From an uncultured Lachnospiraceae bacterium (GTDB lineage Bacteria; Bacillota; Clostridia; Lachnospirales; Lachnospiraceae): 8,682 bases of DNA. Positions 1 to 6,054 of this stretch are shown here, one piece after another; positions within the stretch are counted from its first letter, which is position 1; every line of letters begins with the position of its first letter. The position numbers and the translations under genes are program-made. Under the pieces are notes generated by a model, which had not been told where the DNA came from, made no database searches, and saw nothing but the letters and a program-made list of their open reading frames with translations. The stretch is from positions 1 through 8,682 of the forward strand of contig CACXFW010000405.1 in the NCBI GenBank assembly GCA_902767065.1, written 5' to 3'.

Positions 1-786
1 CATGAGGTTCATATCGACAAACTCCACGCTGGTACCATATTCCTTCGCCTTCAGGTCCAGCTCACCTGCCAGGCGCACGCAGACATTGTGCTTTGCCATG
101 GTCCAGTTCTTGACACTGGGCGTGCTGAGAAGGAGCAGGTCAATCCCTCTCTTCCTGCATATCCCCGCAACCTGGTCCAGAAGGCGCAGGTTGATCGCGG
201 GAAGATCGTACTCACTCTCATCCGGCGTCATATAGCGGTCCTTCAGATACTGCGGAGCTTCATTATACACTCTCGCATGATAATACCCCTTCCGCACTTC
301 GCGGGAGGTATAGTCGGGAACGCTGGTAAAGTCGTCTGCCTTCAGGCTCTTCCATCTGTCATGCCAGGTAATCACCGGGAACAGATACGAAACCTCACTG
401 ATCAGCTCATCCTTCCACGTAAACTCCGTAAACAGGACGTTGCACTCGATGATGACCAGTCCGGGAGTCTGCGTCTTCAGGACACGCTTCAGCATCTGCT
501 TCAGATCGCACAGGTTCTCCGAGTTGACTCCGCAGCAGTAGCTGGTAATCCCTTCCTGGTGGAACATTTCCATCGGAGAGACCGATGTCCTTGATTCACT
601 GTCACCAAGAAAGAACACATCGATGGTACCTTCCGGCTCCGCCTCGAAGCCATACGCCGCCCATGCGTCATGACCGGCCTCCTCGGTATTGTTCTTCGGC
701 GTCACGAGGTTCGAAAGCAGAAGCAAAGAAGCTGCCAGCATTCCCGCAGTCACAAAGACAGGCAGGATCATTTTCAGGTATTTCAT
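1..786 (-). CDS. SGNH/GDSL-like membrane-anchored protein, partner of MBOAT (3' part missing)
   Basis: The frame is open from the ATG at 786 to the left edge (262 residues seen; the C-terminus lies outside). Residues 7-26 form one hydrophobic segment, so the domain is probably anchored and extracytoplasmic. Residues 58-63 read FFLGDS, the block I motif of SGNH hydrolases, with S63 as the candidate nucleophile. Residues 215-224 (IDLLLLSTPS) and 256-260 (FVDMN) look like later strands of the same fold. The catalytic Asp/His block expected near the C-terminus is not in the window. The start is fixed by a GAGGAGG site that overlaps the end of the MBOAT gene, 9 bases upstream, so the two are probably translationally coupled. 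Known MBOAT-SGNH pairs (DltB/DltD, AlgI/AlgJ, PatA/PatB) move acyl groups onto cell-surface polymers. I infer such a role here; the polymer is unknown. Confidence 0.8.
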   Translation of the reverse strand, partial: MKYLKMILPVFVTAGMLAASLLLLSNLVTPKNNTEEAGHDAWAAYGFEAEPEGTIDVFFLGDSESRTSVSPMEMFHQEGITSYCCGVNSENLCDLKQMLKRVLKTQTPGLVIIECNVLFTEFTWKDELISEVSYLFPVITWHDRWKSLKADDFTSVPDYTSREVRKGYYHARVYNEAPQYLKDRYMTPDESEYDLPAINLRLLDQVAGICRKRGIDLLLLSTPSVKNWTMAKHNVCVRLAGELDLKAKEYGTSVEFVDMNLM

Positions 787-795
787 CTTGCCTCC

Positions 796-2388
796 TCAGA
801 AATTCGCGTAGATCGGATCCACCGGCACATAACCGGTTCCGTAAGCGCCAAACAGGATGATAAACGCGATCATCAGGACTGTCACGAGCGAACGGACGGC
901 CATGTTCTTTTCCATCAGGCTTCCGCGCACGTTACATCCTCTCTCCTTCAGGAGGCTGATGACAAACACAAACACGATCACAACTGCGACGATCACGAAA
1001 TCCTGCGGATCCATCCCCAGCTTGAACACCTTGCCGTCAAAAAAGCTCTGAAACGATGCCTGCCGGAAGATCTGAACGAACATCTGCAGGCCATACTTCA
1101 GGCTGAGCGCCCGGAAAAACATTTCCCCGATCGCGACCAGAAGGAAGGTACGGACGATCTGGAACGCCCGGTACAAAGGCATTCTCCGGTTGAGACTGTG
1201 CTTCTCGCAAAATGCGGTGACAGGCGGATTCAGAACGTTCCCGATGACGATCAGGGTAAAATGATACATCCCGAAGAAGATAAAGCTCCACCCCGCACCG
1301 TGCCACAGTCCGTTGAAGAGCCATACGGCAAACAAGGCGATCGTGCTGCTGACCATGGGACCGTAATGATTTCCGAGCCTTTTGCGGCTCTTTTTCGTCA
1401 GTGCCTTGAGCGGCGCGCTTAATGACAGCGGATAATAGATATAATCCCGCAGCCAGGCTCCCAGGGAGATATGCCATCTGGTCCAGAATTCGGAGATCGT
1501 CCCCGAGAAGAACGGCTGGCGGAAATTCTCCGGAAGCACGATCCCGAAGCACTCTCCCGTGCCGATCACGATATCCATCGTTCCGGAAAACTCCATGTAT
1601 TCCTGACAGGTAAAAAGGAGCGCCGCCAGAAATACCATGCCCCCGTCATACTTCGCGAAGTCGGTATACAGAAGCTCCACCGCCGCGTTGACCCGGTCGG
1701 CGACCACCAGCTTTTTGATCACACCGTACAGGATCCTCCAGCCGCCGCTCTGAAGGCCCGTAAGACGGATGCGGGGCACCGCCCACAGCCCCTTTGCCGT
1801 GTCCTCATACCGGACGATGGGGCCTTCCATCAACAAGGGAAAGAACGACAAAAACAGCGCCACACGCAGGAAGTTGCGGTCCGCAATGATCTTTTCCTTC
1901 TGCACGTCAAAGACATAGGACATTGCCGCAAGCGTATAGAAGGAAATCCCGATGGGCACCAGAAACTGCGGGATCCTGAACTGCCTTCCGGCATGGACAA
2001 GTCTGAGAAGGGTATTCAGGTTCTCCGTAAAGAACGCGGAATACTTCAGTGTGACAAGGATTCCGAAGCATCCGGCCGCCGCAAGGACCATCCAGAGGCG
2101 AAGCTTCCTGACATACGCTGCGCGGATCGCCTTCTTCTGAGACCGCTCCGCCGCCTTGAGCTCCAGATCCCTGTGACGGATCAGCGCGGCCATCCTGAGG
2201 CCAATCACGTAGACGATGACTGCGGCAGCGACGTTCCACAGAACCAGCGGCCCGCTCAGATACCAGAAAAATGCGTAGCTCGCTGCGAGAAGAAGGATCC
2301 TGCGCGCCATCTTCGGCAGGATCTGATACAGGATCATCACCGCGGGAAGAAAAGCAATCAGATATTCAAGAGAACAATAACTTAGCAT
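796..2388 (-). CDS. MBOAT family O-acyltransferase (AlgI/DltB-like)
   Basis: A 530-residue integral membrane protein, the usual length for AlgI-type MBOAT enzymes, which pass acyl (often acetyl) groups across the membrane for O-acylation of surface or secreted polysaccharides. Many hydrophobic segments run from residue 8 to the C-terminus. Family hallmarks are visible: PIGISFYTL (145-153), EFWTRWHISLGAWLRDYIYYPL (300-321), and NGLWHGAGW (359-367) with H363 as the expected catalytic histidine. GEMFFRA (421-427) is a typical late motif. The start ATG has GAGGAG 12 bases upstream, a slightly long spacing, and no better start is seen. It is first in an operon with the SGNH gene just downstream. 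A clear promoter lies upstream (2448-2477), with a terminator-like hairpin between it and the RBS. The family call is solid. The acceptor polymer cannot be told from the sequence, and no glycosyltransferase is visible nearby. Confidence 0.93.
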   Translation of the reverse strand: MLSYCSLEYLIAFLPAVMILYQILPKMARRILLLAASYAFFWYLSGPLVLWNVAAAVIVYVIGLRMAALIRHRDLELKAAERSQKKAIRAAYVRKLRLWMVLAAAGCFGILVTLKYSAFFTENLNTLLRLVHAGRQFRIPQFLVPIGISFYTLAAMSYVFDVQKEKIIADRNFLRVALFLSFFPLLMEGPIVRYEDTAKGLWAVPRIRLTGLQSGGWRILYGVIKKLVVADRVNAAVELLYTDFAKYDGGMVFLAALLFTCQEYMEFSGTMDIVIGTGECFGIVLPENFRQPFFSGTISEFWTRWHISLGAWLRDYIYYPLSLSAPLKALTKKSRKRLGNHYGPMVSSTIALFAVWLFNGLWHGAGWSFIFFGMYHFTLIVIGNVLNPPVTAFCEKHSLNRRMPLYRAFQIVRTFLLVAIGEMFFRALSLKYGLQMFVQIFRQASFQSFFDGKVFKLGMDPQDFVIVAVVIVFVFVISLLKERGCNVRGSLMEKNMAVRSLVTVLMIAFIILFGAYGTGYVPVDPIYANF

Positions 2389-2408
2389 GATGAAATATGG
2401 CTCCTCAT

Positions 2409-2439
2409 AAAAACTGCCGGCAGAACACGCGCCGGACAG
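2409..2439 (-). terminator. Intrinsic-terminator-like hairpin between cca and the MBOAT gene
   Basis: On the minus strand an 8-bp stem (CTG-CCGGC against GCCGGCAG, one bulged base, 9-base loop) is followed directly by five U. It lies downstream of the cca stop and is well placed as the cca terminator. It also falls right after the TATAAT box at 2453-2448, so a transcript from that promoter would begin with this hairpin. The GAGGAG ribosome binding site of the MBOAT gene follows at once (2406-2401). Some U residues also follow the stem on the plus strand. Confidence 0.6.
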
Positions 2440-2447
2440 CTTTTGCG

Positions 2448-2477
2448 ATTATAGCTCATTCTTGTGAAAAATGACAA
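2448..2477 (-). promoter_or_regulatory. Sigma-A-type promoter for the MBOAT-SGNH operon
   Basis: On the minus strand TTGTCA (2477-2472) and TATAAT (2453-2448) are separated by 18 bases, giving a perfect -10 and a 5/6 -35. The expected start is near 2441, about 50 bases before the MBOAT start codon. No other good promoter was seen between cca and MBOAT. Confidence 0.7.
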
Positions 2478-2505
2478 GGGGAAGCGGCGGGGCGTGGCCT
2501 GCAGC

Positions 2506-3858
2506 TTATACAGATCCGGACAATTCCCTGCAGCGGTTCAGAAGCACTGCCCTTTCATTCTTCTCAGGATCCGTAAGGACTTCCTCCAGAAGGACGTTCA
2601 GGATCCGTCCGACTTCCTTTCCCTTCGGGATCCCGGCAGCGATCAGGTCGTCTCCGGAGACAGCCAGAGTGTGCAGGTTAAGACAGTCGCCCCGCGCGAG
2701 GATCCCCCTGTAGATCTCCTCTACCTCATCCATATAATGGAATTTCTTCTCCTGTACCTCAGGGTTCTGCCCGCTGATGTCCGCGCGCTTGACCTGCAGA
2801 AACCGCTCAAACAGGTCTTCTCCGATCTGAACGACAGCGCGCCTGACGCCCTCCCCGGTCAGTTCCGGATACAGGGAATGATTCCGGATCAGGCGGACAA
2901 CGATGCGCTGCGTTTCCCGGTCATATTTCAGCCTTTCACAGACTTTTTCCGCAATCACGGCGCCCGGCGCCGCATGGCCGTGATAGTGAAAGATTCCATT
3001 TTCATCAATCGTCTGGCAGACGGGCTTTCCGGAATCATGCAAAAGCATGACAAGGCGCAAAACCCTGTCAGGCGCGATGGCACACATCGTCCGGATGGTA
3101 TGCTCCCCGACAGTGATCCTGTGATGGGCATTGTTCTGAACCGCGTCCATCATCGCGTCAAATTCAGGGAGAATCACCTTCGTGATCCCGCACTCCCACG
3201 CGAGCCGGATCCGCTCCGGATGCGGGGAGACCAGCAGCTTTTCCAGTTCCATGCGGATCCGTTCCGCGCTGACATACTTCAGGGAGGGGGCAAGCTGAAG
3301 GGCTGCCTCTTTCGTCGCCGGATCCAGTTCAAATCCAAGCTTCGCACAGAACCGGACTGCGCGGAAGATCCTGAGCGCATCCTCCGTAAATCGGTCCTTT
3401 GCCTCCCCCACACACCGTACAATGCCGTTCTCCAGATCCTGCACCCCGTGAAACAGGTCAATCAGGCCGTCGCGCTCATTGTATGCCATGGCGTTGATCG
3501 TAAAGTCGCGCCGTTTCAGATCCTCCCAAAGGCTGCCGGTAAACCGGACCTGGTCCGGATGCCGGTGATCCGCGTACGCCCCGTCGATCCGGTACGTCGT
3601 CACCTCAAGGCTCTCCCCGTCCATGCGTACCGTCACCGTGCCGTGGGCAATCCCGGTATCAATGGTCCGGGGGAAGGCCTCCCGCACCTGATCCGGCGTG
3701 GCACTGGTCGTGATATCCCAGTCCTGCGGCTTCTCGCCAAGAAGGCTGTCTCTCACGCATCCGCCCACCACACAAGCCTCATATCCCAGCTCATGCAGCC
3801 GGTCAAGTACCTTTGCCGCCGGAGTCGGGATCCGGATCTTCCTGCTGCTGTTTTTCAT
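2506..3858 (-). CDS. cca: CCA-adding tRNA nucleotidyltransferase with HD domain
   Basis: Adds or repairs the 3'-terminal CCA of tRNAs in the cytoplasm, using CTP and ATP without a nucleic acid template. From the ATG at 3858 the protein has 450 residues, normal for class II bacterial enzymes. The nucleotidyltransferase head shows GGCVRD (32-37), DWD (46-48, metal-binding aspartates) and RRDFTINAM (116-124). The neck follows with EDALRIFRAVRF (160-171). An HD domain follows, with H253 and LLHDSGKP (272-279), then HGH (293-295) and NH (326-327). HD domains in this family are linked to phosphohydrolase activity. A TTG at 3888 is in frame but would place its codons inside the GAGGAG region. The ATG at 3858 follows two SD-like stretches and fits the family N-terminus. 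The upstream leader contains the 3' half of the repeated leader element (3874-3931). Confidence 0.95.
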   Translation of the reverse strand: MKNSSRKIRIPTPAAKVLDRLHELGYEACVVGGCVRDSLLGEKPQDWDITTSATPDQVREAFPRTIDTGIAHGTVTVRMDGESLEVTTYRIDGAYADHRHPDQVRFTGSLWEDLKRRDFTINAMAYNERDGLIDLFHGVQDLENGIVRCVGEAKDRFTEDALRIFRAVRFCAKLGFELDPATKEAALQLAPSLKYVSAERIRMELEKLLVSPHPERIRLAWECGITKVILPEFDAMMDAVQNNAHHRITVGEHTIRTMCAIAPDRVLRLVMLLHDSGKPVCQTIDENGIFHYHGHAAPGAVIAEKVCERLKYDRETQRIVVRLIRNHSLYPELTGEGVRRAVVQIGEDLFERFLQVKRADISGQNPEVQEKKFHYMDEVEEIYRGILARGDCLNLHTLAVSGDDLIAAGIPKGKEVGRILNVLLEEVLTDPEKNERAVLLNRCRELSGSV

Positions 3859-3873
3859 GCATCTGTCTCCTGT

Positions 3874-3931
3874 CTCCTCTATAAACAACAGTTTATTCCT
3901 GACAATATCCGTTCGGATTCAGGTCTCGTAA
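3874..3931 (-). promoter_or_regulatory. Structured leader element, copy A (3' half only), upstream of cca
   Basis: On the minus strand 58 bases match the 3' half of the elements at 5908-6014 and 7211-7317. It holds a small hairpin ATCC-GAAC-GGAT, then ATAAAC-TGTT-GTTTAT, then AGAGGAG, which is an SD-like sequence 15 bases before the cca ATG. The 5' half found in the other copies (CCCGT/CGAAA arm and CUUGAGGACGAAGCAG loop) is absent and replaced by a GC-rich tandem duplication. Function is inferred only: either a cis-regulatory RNA or a dispersed repeat that supplies a ribosome binding site. Confidence 0.6.
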
Positions 3932-3972
3932 CGGCGCCTGCTCCCTGTTCCTGCCGGCGCCTGCTTCCTGTT
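3932..3972. repeat. Two-copy tandem duplication, 23-base period
   Basis: The 18-base unit CGGCGCCTGCTCCCTGTT at 3932-3949 recurs at 3955-3972 with one change (C to T at unit position 12), separated by 5 bases. It abuts the truncated leader copy A exactly where the 5' half of the element should begin. Confidence 0.7.
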
Positions 3973-4066
3973 TCTTCTGCTGTCCGGAACGCCCCGCCTC
4001 CCTTGTATAATCATCGGAATCCCTCACAAAAAGAAGCATGAACAAGCCGTAAAACCGTTCCCAAAC

Positions 4067-4086
4067 TGCACAAGTTGTGCACAACT
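4067..4086. promoter_or_regulatory. Overlapping palindromes, operator-like
   Basis: TGCACAAGTTGTGCA (4067-4081) is a perfect 7+1+7 dyad. It overlaps AGTTGTGCACAACT (4073-4086), a perfect 14-base palindrome. They share arms, lie about 50 bases upstream of the csp -35 box and also upstream of cca. This looks like a binding site for a dimeric regulator, but no regulator gene is nearby. Confidence 0.4.
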
Positions 4087-4134
4087 AAACTTTGCGCATT
4101 CGTGAAATTAGAATAAAATTGATATATTTATCGG

Positions 4135-4164
4135 TTGACACTCTCTACATGTGAGGGATATAAT
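4135..4164 (+). promoter_or_regulatory. Consensus sigma-A promoter for csp
   Basis: TTGACA (4135-4140) and TATAAT (4159-4164) are both perfect, with 18-base spacing, and an AT-rich tract upstream resembles an UP element. The expected start near 4171 gives a leader of about 60 bases, much shorter than the long thermosensor leader of E. coli cspA. Strong constitutive expression is likely. Confidence 0.85.
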
Positions 4165-4232
4165 TGATTCCGCTACCAAGATTGAAGCCTGCGGGTTCAG
4201 TCGAAAGTTTTAATATCTATGGAGGTCCCGTA

Positions 4233-4430
4233 ATGAAGGGTACAGTTAAGTGGTTCAACGCAGAAAAAGGTTATGGCTTCATCACTGGTGAGGATGGAAA
4301 AGACGTATTTGTCCATTTCTCCGCGATCCAGGGAGAAGGCTTCAAGACGCTGGATGAAGGACAGTCCGTCGAGTACGATCTGACAGAAGGTCAGCGCGGC
4401 ATGCAGGCATCCAACGTCGTCAAGCTTTGA
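4233..4430 (+). CDS. csp: Cold-shock domain protein
   Basis: A 65-residue single cold-shock domain, the standard family length. These proteins bind single-stranded RNA and DNA in the cytoplasm, melt mRNA structure and aid translation, in the cold or in normal growth. It opens MKGTVKWFN, then shows RNP1 KGYGFI (12-17) and RNP2 VFVHF (25-29), with the usual aromatic residues W7, F8, F16, F26 and F29, and ends SNVVKL. The ATG at 4233 is chosen over an upstream TTG at 4164 because GGAGG (4221-4225) sits 7 bases before it and the family always starts here; the TTG overlaps the -10 box. It is monocistronic, with its own promoter (4135-4164) and terminator (4489-4519). It is convergent with the TPR lipoprotein gene and divergent from cca. 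Confidence 0.97.
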   Translation: MKGTVKWFNAEKGYGFITGEDGKDVFVHFSAIQGEGFKTLDEGQSVEYDLTEGQRGMQASNVVKL

Positions 4431-4488
4431 TCAGAACCTGATTCTTTTATAGATAACGTGACTATATTAGAGACCTGATTGAACAGAT

Positions 4489-4519
4489 ACCCCGCTCCCC
4501 GGAGCGGGGTGGTTTTTTT
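4489..4519 (+). terminator. Rho-independent terminator of csp
   Basis: ACCCCGCTCC (4489-4498) pairs with GGAGCGGGGT (4501-4510) and is followed by GG and seven T (4513-4519). On the minus strand no T-run follows the hairpin, so it should not terminate the convergent lipoprotein transcript well. Confidence 0.92.
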
Positions 4520-4545
4520 GTCCTCCTGCCGGAGGCTTCTGCTCA

Positions 4546-5619
4546 TCAGACTCTCGTATTCAGGAACGCAAGCTCCTTGGCCCCGGCCTCATCGGTCGGA
4601 TACCTCTCGACATACTCCCTGCACTTATCCCGCGCCGTCAGGAAGTCAAGACGCTTTTCATACGCAACAATTTCATTGAAATAAAGCTCCTGCCTGCCTG
4701 CTTCCCCGCTCAGGCCAAGCCCCTGTGCGATATAATCAAGAGCCGCGTCCGTATCCGACACCGCCAGGGCACACAGAGCAAGTCCGTTATACGCATCCTT
4801 GTTCTCACCGTTCACGCTGAGGATCTGCGAATAGGTCGCCTTCGCATTGTCGTAGTCCTTCCTCGCAAGATAGATCTGTCCCATCAGGGCAAGCGCCGGC
4901 TCATACTGTTTATCAACCGGGCCGATCAGTGCAGAAGCAGCCTCATCATACTCCTCAAGATAGAAATAGATCTGCCCGACATTATAATAGTCTTCGACGC
5001 TCTCCGGCGCGATCCCCAGAGCAGTCTGCAGGTACTCATCCCCGATGCCTGACAGCTTCGCATCCTCATAGACGCTGTAGATATCCAGATACAGCTTATA
5101 GTTTCCCGGATCCAGGGAAACCGCGTAATCGAAGTTCGCCTCCGCCTCAGCCGTATTTCCCTGGTTCAGACGCGCGGCGCCGGTGTAAAAATACGCCATC
5201 ACCAGCTTGTCGTCGAGCTCTGTCAGCGTCTCTCCCGTTTTAATCGTCCCCTCATAATCATTCAGCCGGTACTGGCACGTGATCTTATACTCCAGGATAT
5301 CCTTCACAGTCTGCGGCATCTTGTCATCCGCACAGGAAAGCGCAGTGTCAAATGCAGTCACGGCATCCGCGTATTTCGCCTGCCCCATCAGGGCGATTCC
5401 GAGTCCCCGGTACGCCTGGAGCGCATCCTCGCCCTGCGAGACCGCTTCCCGGAACGCACTCTCAGCGCCCCTGTAGTCTGACGTCTCCATCGCCGCATAC
5501 CCGGCATCCGTCTTCTGGGTGGATCCCTTCTTTCCCGATCCGCAGCCCGCGCACAGACACGCCGCCGCGATGACGCAGCAAAGCAGTACCCGTTTCTTAC
5601 CGAACAGTCTTATCTTCAT
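4546..5619 (-). CDS. TPR-repeat lipoprotein
   Basis: A 357-residue exported lipoprotein. Residues 1-25 form a signal peptide (positive KIRLFGKKR, hydrophobic core 11-22) ending in the lipobox LCAG-C, with C26 as the lipidated cysteine. A short polar linker follows, then about eight to nine tetratricopeptide-type helical hairpins from residue 37 to about 346. Clear units include 70-103 (AYRGLGIALMGQAKYADAV), 141-174 (AYFYTGAARLNQGNTAEAE), 209-232 and 240-272. TPR arrays hold protein partners, so this is probably a scaffold on the outer face of the membrane; no enzyme domain is seen. The start is set by the signal peptide; the ribosome binding site is weak (GAGAG, 6 bases before the ATG). No strong promoter or terminator of its own is seen. 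Its partner is unknown and its neighbours do not hint at one. Confidence 0.88.
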   Translation of the reverse strand: MKIRLFGKKRVLLCCVIAAACLCAGCGSGKKGSTQKTDAGYAAMETSDYRGAESAFREAVSQGEDALQAYRGLGIALMGQAKYADAVTAFDTALSCADDKMPQTVKDILEYKITCQYRLNDYEGTIKTGETLTELDDKLVMAYFYTGAARLNQGNTAEAEANFDYAVSLDPGNYKLYLDIYSVYEDAKLSGIGDEYLQTALGIAPESVEDYYNVGQIYFYLEEYDEAASALIGPVDKQYEPALALMGQIYLARKDYDNAKATYSQILSVNGENKDAYNGLALCALAVSDTDAALDYIAQGLGLSGEAGRQELYFNEIVAYEKRLDFLTARDKCREYVERYPTDEAGAKELAFLNTRV

Positions 5620-5740
5620 AGAATTCTCTCAGTGTTTGATTTTCCCGTAACTTCATCCAGTCTCCAGGCTCAGGGCCTGAAGGGTCTGTATCGAATAATA
5701 CTCGCGAACGAAATTCATTGCCGATGAAAAAGGCTTCAAT

Positions 5741-5840
5741 GGCATCAGGACTCCGTCACCGGCATAGCCGGTGACACCTCATGCCCAATTCTGGCATCAG
5801 GACTCCGTCCGCCTTCGGTGGCCACCTCATGCCCAATTCC
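5741..5840. repeat. Two tandem hairpin repeats with variable tips
   Basis: Unit 1 (5741-5792) and unit 2 (5793-5840) share GGCATCAGGACTCCGTC at the left and ACCTCATGCCCAATTC at the right. In each, GGCAT-C-AGG pairs with CCT-C-ATGCC around a C-C mismatch, with an unpaired ACTCC on one side. The tips differ. Unit 1 has a perfect 9-bp stem GTCACCGGC/GCCGGTGAC with loop ATA. Unit 2 has CCGCC-TTC-GGTGG. A conserved base with exchangeable tips suggests selection on structure, as RNA or as folded DNA. Confidence 0.75.
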
Positions 5841-5849
5841 GCGGTATAC

Positions 5850-5902
5850 GGTTAACCTAAGCGCTTTCCGGCGCTGGCGCCTGGAAAGCGCTAACGTTAA
5901 CC
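5850..5902. repeat. 53-base near-perfect palindrome
   Basis: GGTTAAC (5850-5856) pairs with GTTAACC (5896-5902). AGCGCTTTCC pairs with GGAAAGCGCT, and GGCGC pairs with GCGCC at the tip, leaving a 2-base loop. The only defects are two mismatches in a 3-base step and one bulged T. No T-run follows on either strand, so it is not an ordinary terminator. It lies 5 bases before leader element copy B and has no counterpart at copies A or C. Confidence 0.8.
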
Positions 5903-5907
5903 AGGAT

Positions 5908-6014
5908 AGCCGGATCCCGTTCGAAAGGACGGGTCTTGAGGACGAAGCAGTTTCGACTACGGGACCTGAATCCGAAAGGATCTTGTCAGGAATAAACTAT
6001 GGTTTATAGAGGAG
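5908..6014 (+). promoter_or_regulatory. Structured leader element, copy B (full length, no gene follows)
   Basis: This 107-base element aligns without gaps to the reverse complement of 7211-7317, with about 13 mismatches. CCCGT-T-CGAAA (5916-5926) can pair with TTTCG-ACT-ACGGG (5951-5963), enclosing a GTC/GAC mini-hairpin. ATCC-GAAA-GGAT and ATAAAC-TATG-GTTTAT follow, and it ends in AGAGGAG. Copies A and C end in the ribosome binding site of a gene. Copy B reads instead into the 3' end of the oppositely oriented phosphoesterase gene. The only small ORF after it (ATG at 6034) is 11 codons with poor spacing. It may be an orphan leader, or it may act as the 3' tail of the phosphoesterase mRNA when read antisense. 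Confidence 0.65.
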
Positions 6015-6054
6015 GAGAACAGACCTCAGGATCCATGATCATGGCTGGCGATCC

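Larger units (their letters stand above)
3859..4232. other. Divergent intergenic region between cca and csp
   Basis: This gene-free stretch holds, from the cca side, the partial leader element (3874-3931), a short tandem duplication (3932-3972), nested palindromes (4067-4086), an AT-rich tract (about 4095-4132) and the csp promoter (4135-4164). A weak TTTTTG-17-TATACA pair at 4032-4004 on the minus strand is the best promoter candidate for cca that I can see, and it is not convincing. No convincing ORF is present. Confidence 0.6.
5620..6054. other. Gene-free structured region between TPR lipoprotein and phosphoesterase
   Basis: About 435 bases without a credible gene. 5620-5740 is the presumed leader of the lipoprotein gene, with one small hairpin (CAGGC/GCCTG near 5675-5690) and no convincing promoter. 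After it come two tandem hairpin repeats (5741-5840), a long palindrome (5850-5902), leader element copy B (5908-6014) and a stem-loop that overlaps the phosphoesterase stop codon (6024-6033 pairs with 6050-6059, one C-C mismatch). The repeats are compact and adjacent, which suggests one plus-strand RNA or an accumulation of small repeat elements. Confidence 0.65.

Noticed and set aside
88..594. Long plus-strand ORF over the SGNH gene
   Set aside because: It is antisense to a gene with a recognisable fold, has no ribosome binding site and its protein resembles nothing.
1471..2385. 304-codon plus-strand ORF over the MBOAT gene
   Set aside because: Charged, low-quality protein opposite a clear MBOAT; a shadow of high-GC codon use.
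3859..3888. Upstream TTG start for cca
   Set aside because: It would translate the AGAGGAG block itself; the ATG at 3858 has SD-like sequence upstream and the normal N-terminus.
2464..4041. 525-codon plus-strand ORF opposite cca
   Set aside because: Spans a real gene and its leader on the other strand, has no domain signature and no RBS.
4171..4232. Long cold-shock thermosensor leader for csp
   Set aside because: The leader is only about 60 bases from the clear promoter and shows no strong fold.
5741..5840. CRISPR-like direct repeats
   Set aside because: Only two units, each itself a hairpin with a paired tip, and no cas genes.
5881..5896. CcpA cre-like sequence in the palindrome arm
   Set aside because: It misses two of the conserved positions of the cre consensus, and the arm is better explained by the dyad.
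5818..6009. 63-codon plus-strand ORF across the palindrome and copy B
   Set aside because: Runs through hairpins and the repeated element, lacks an RBS, and copies A and C have changes that ignore this frame.
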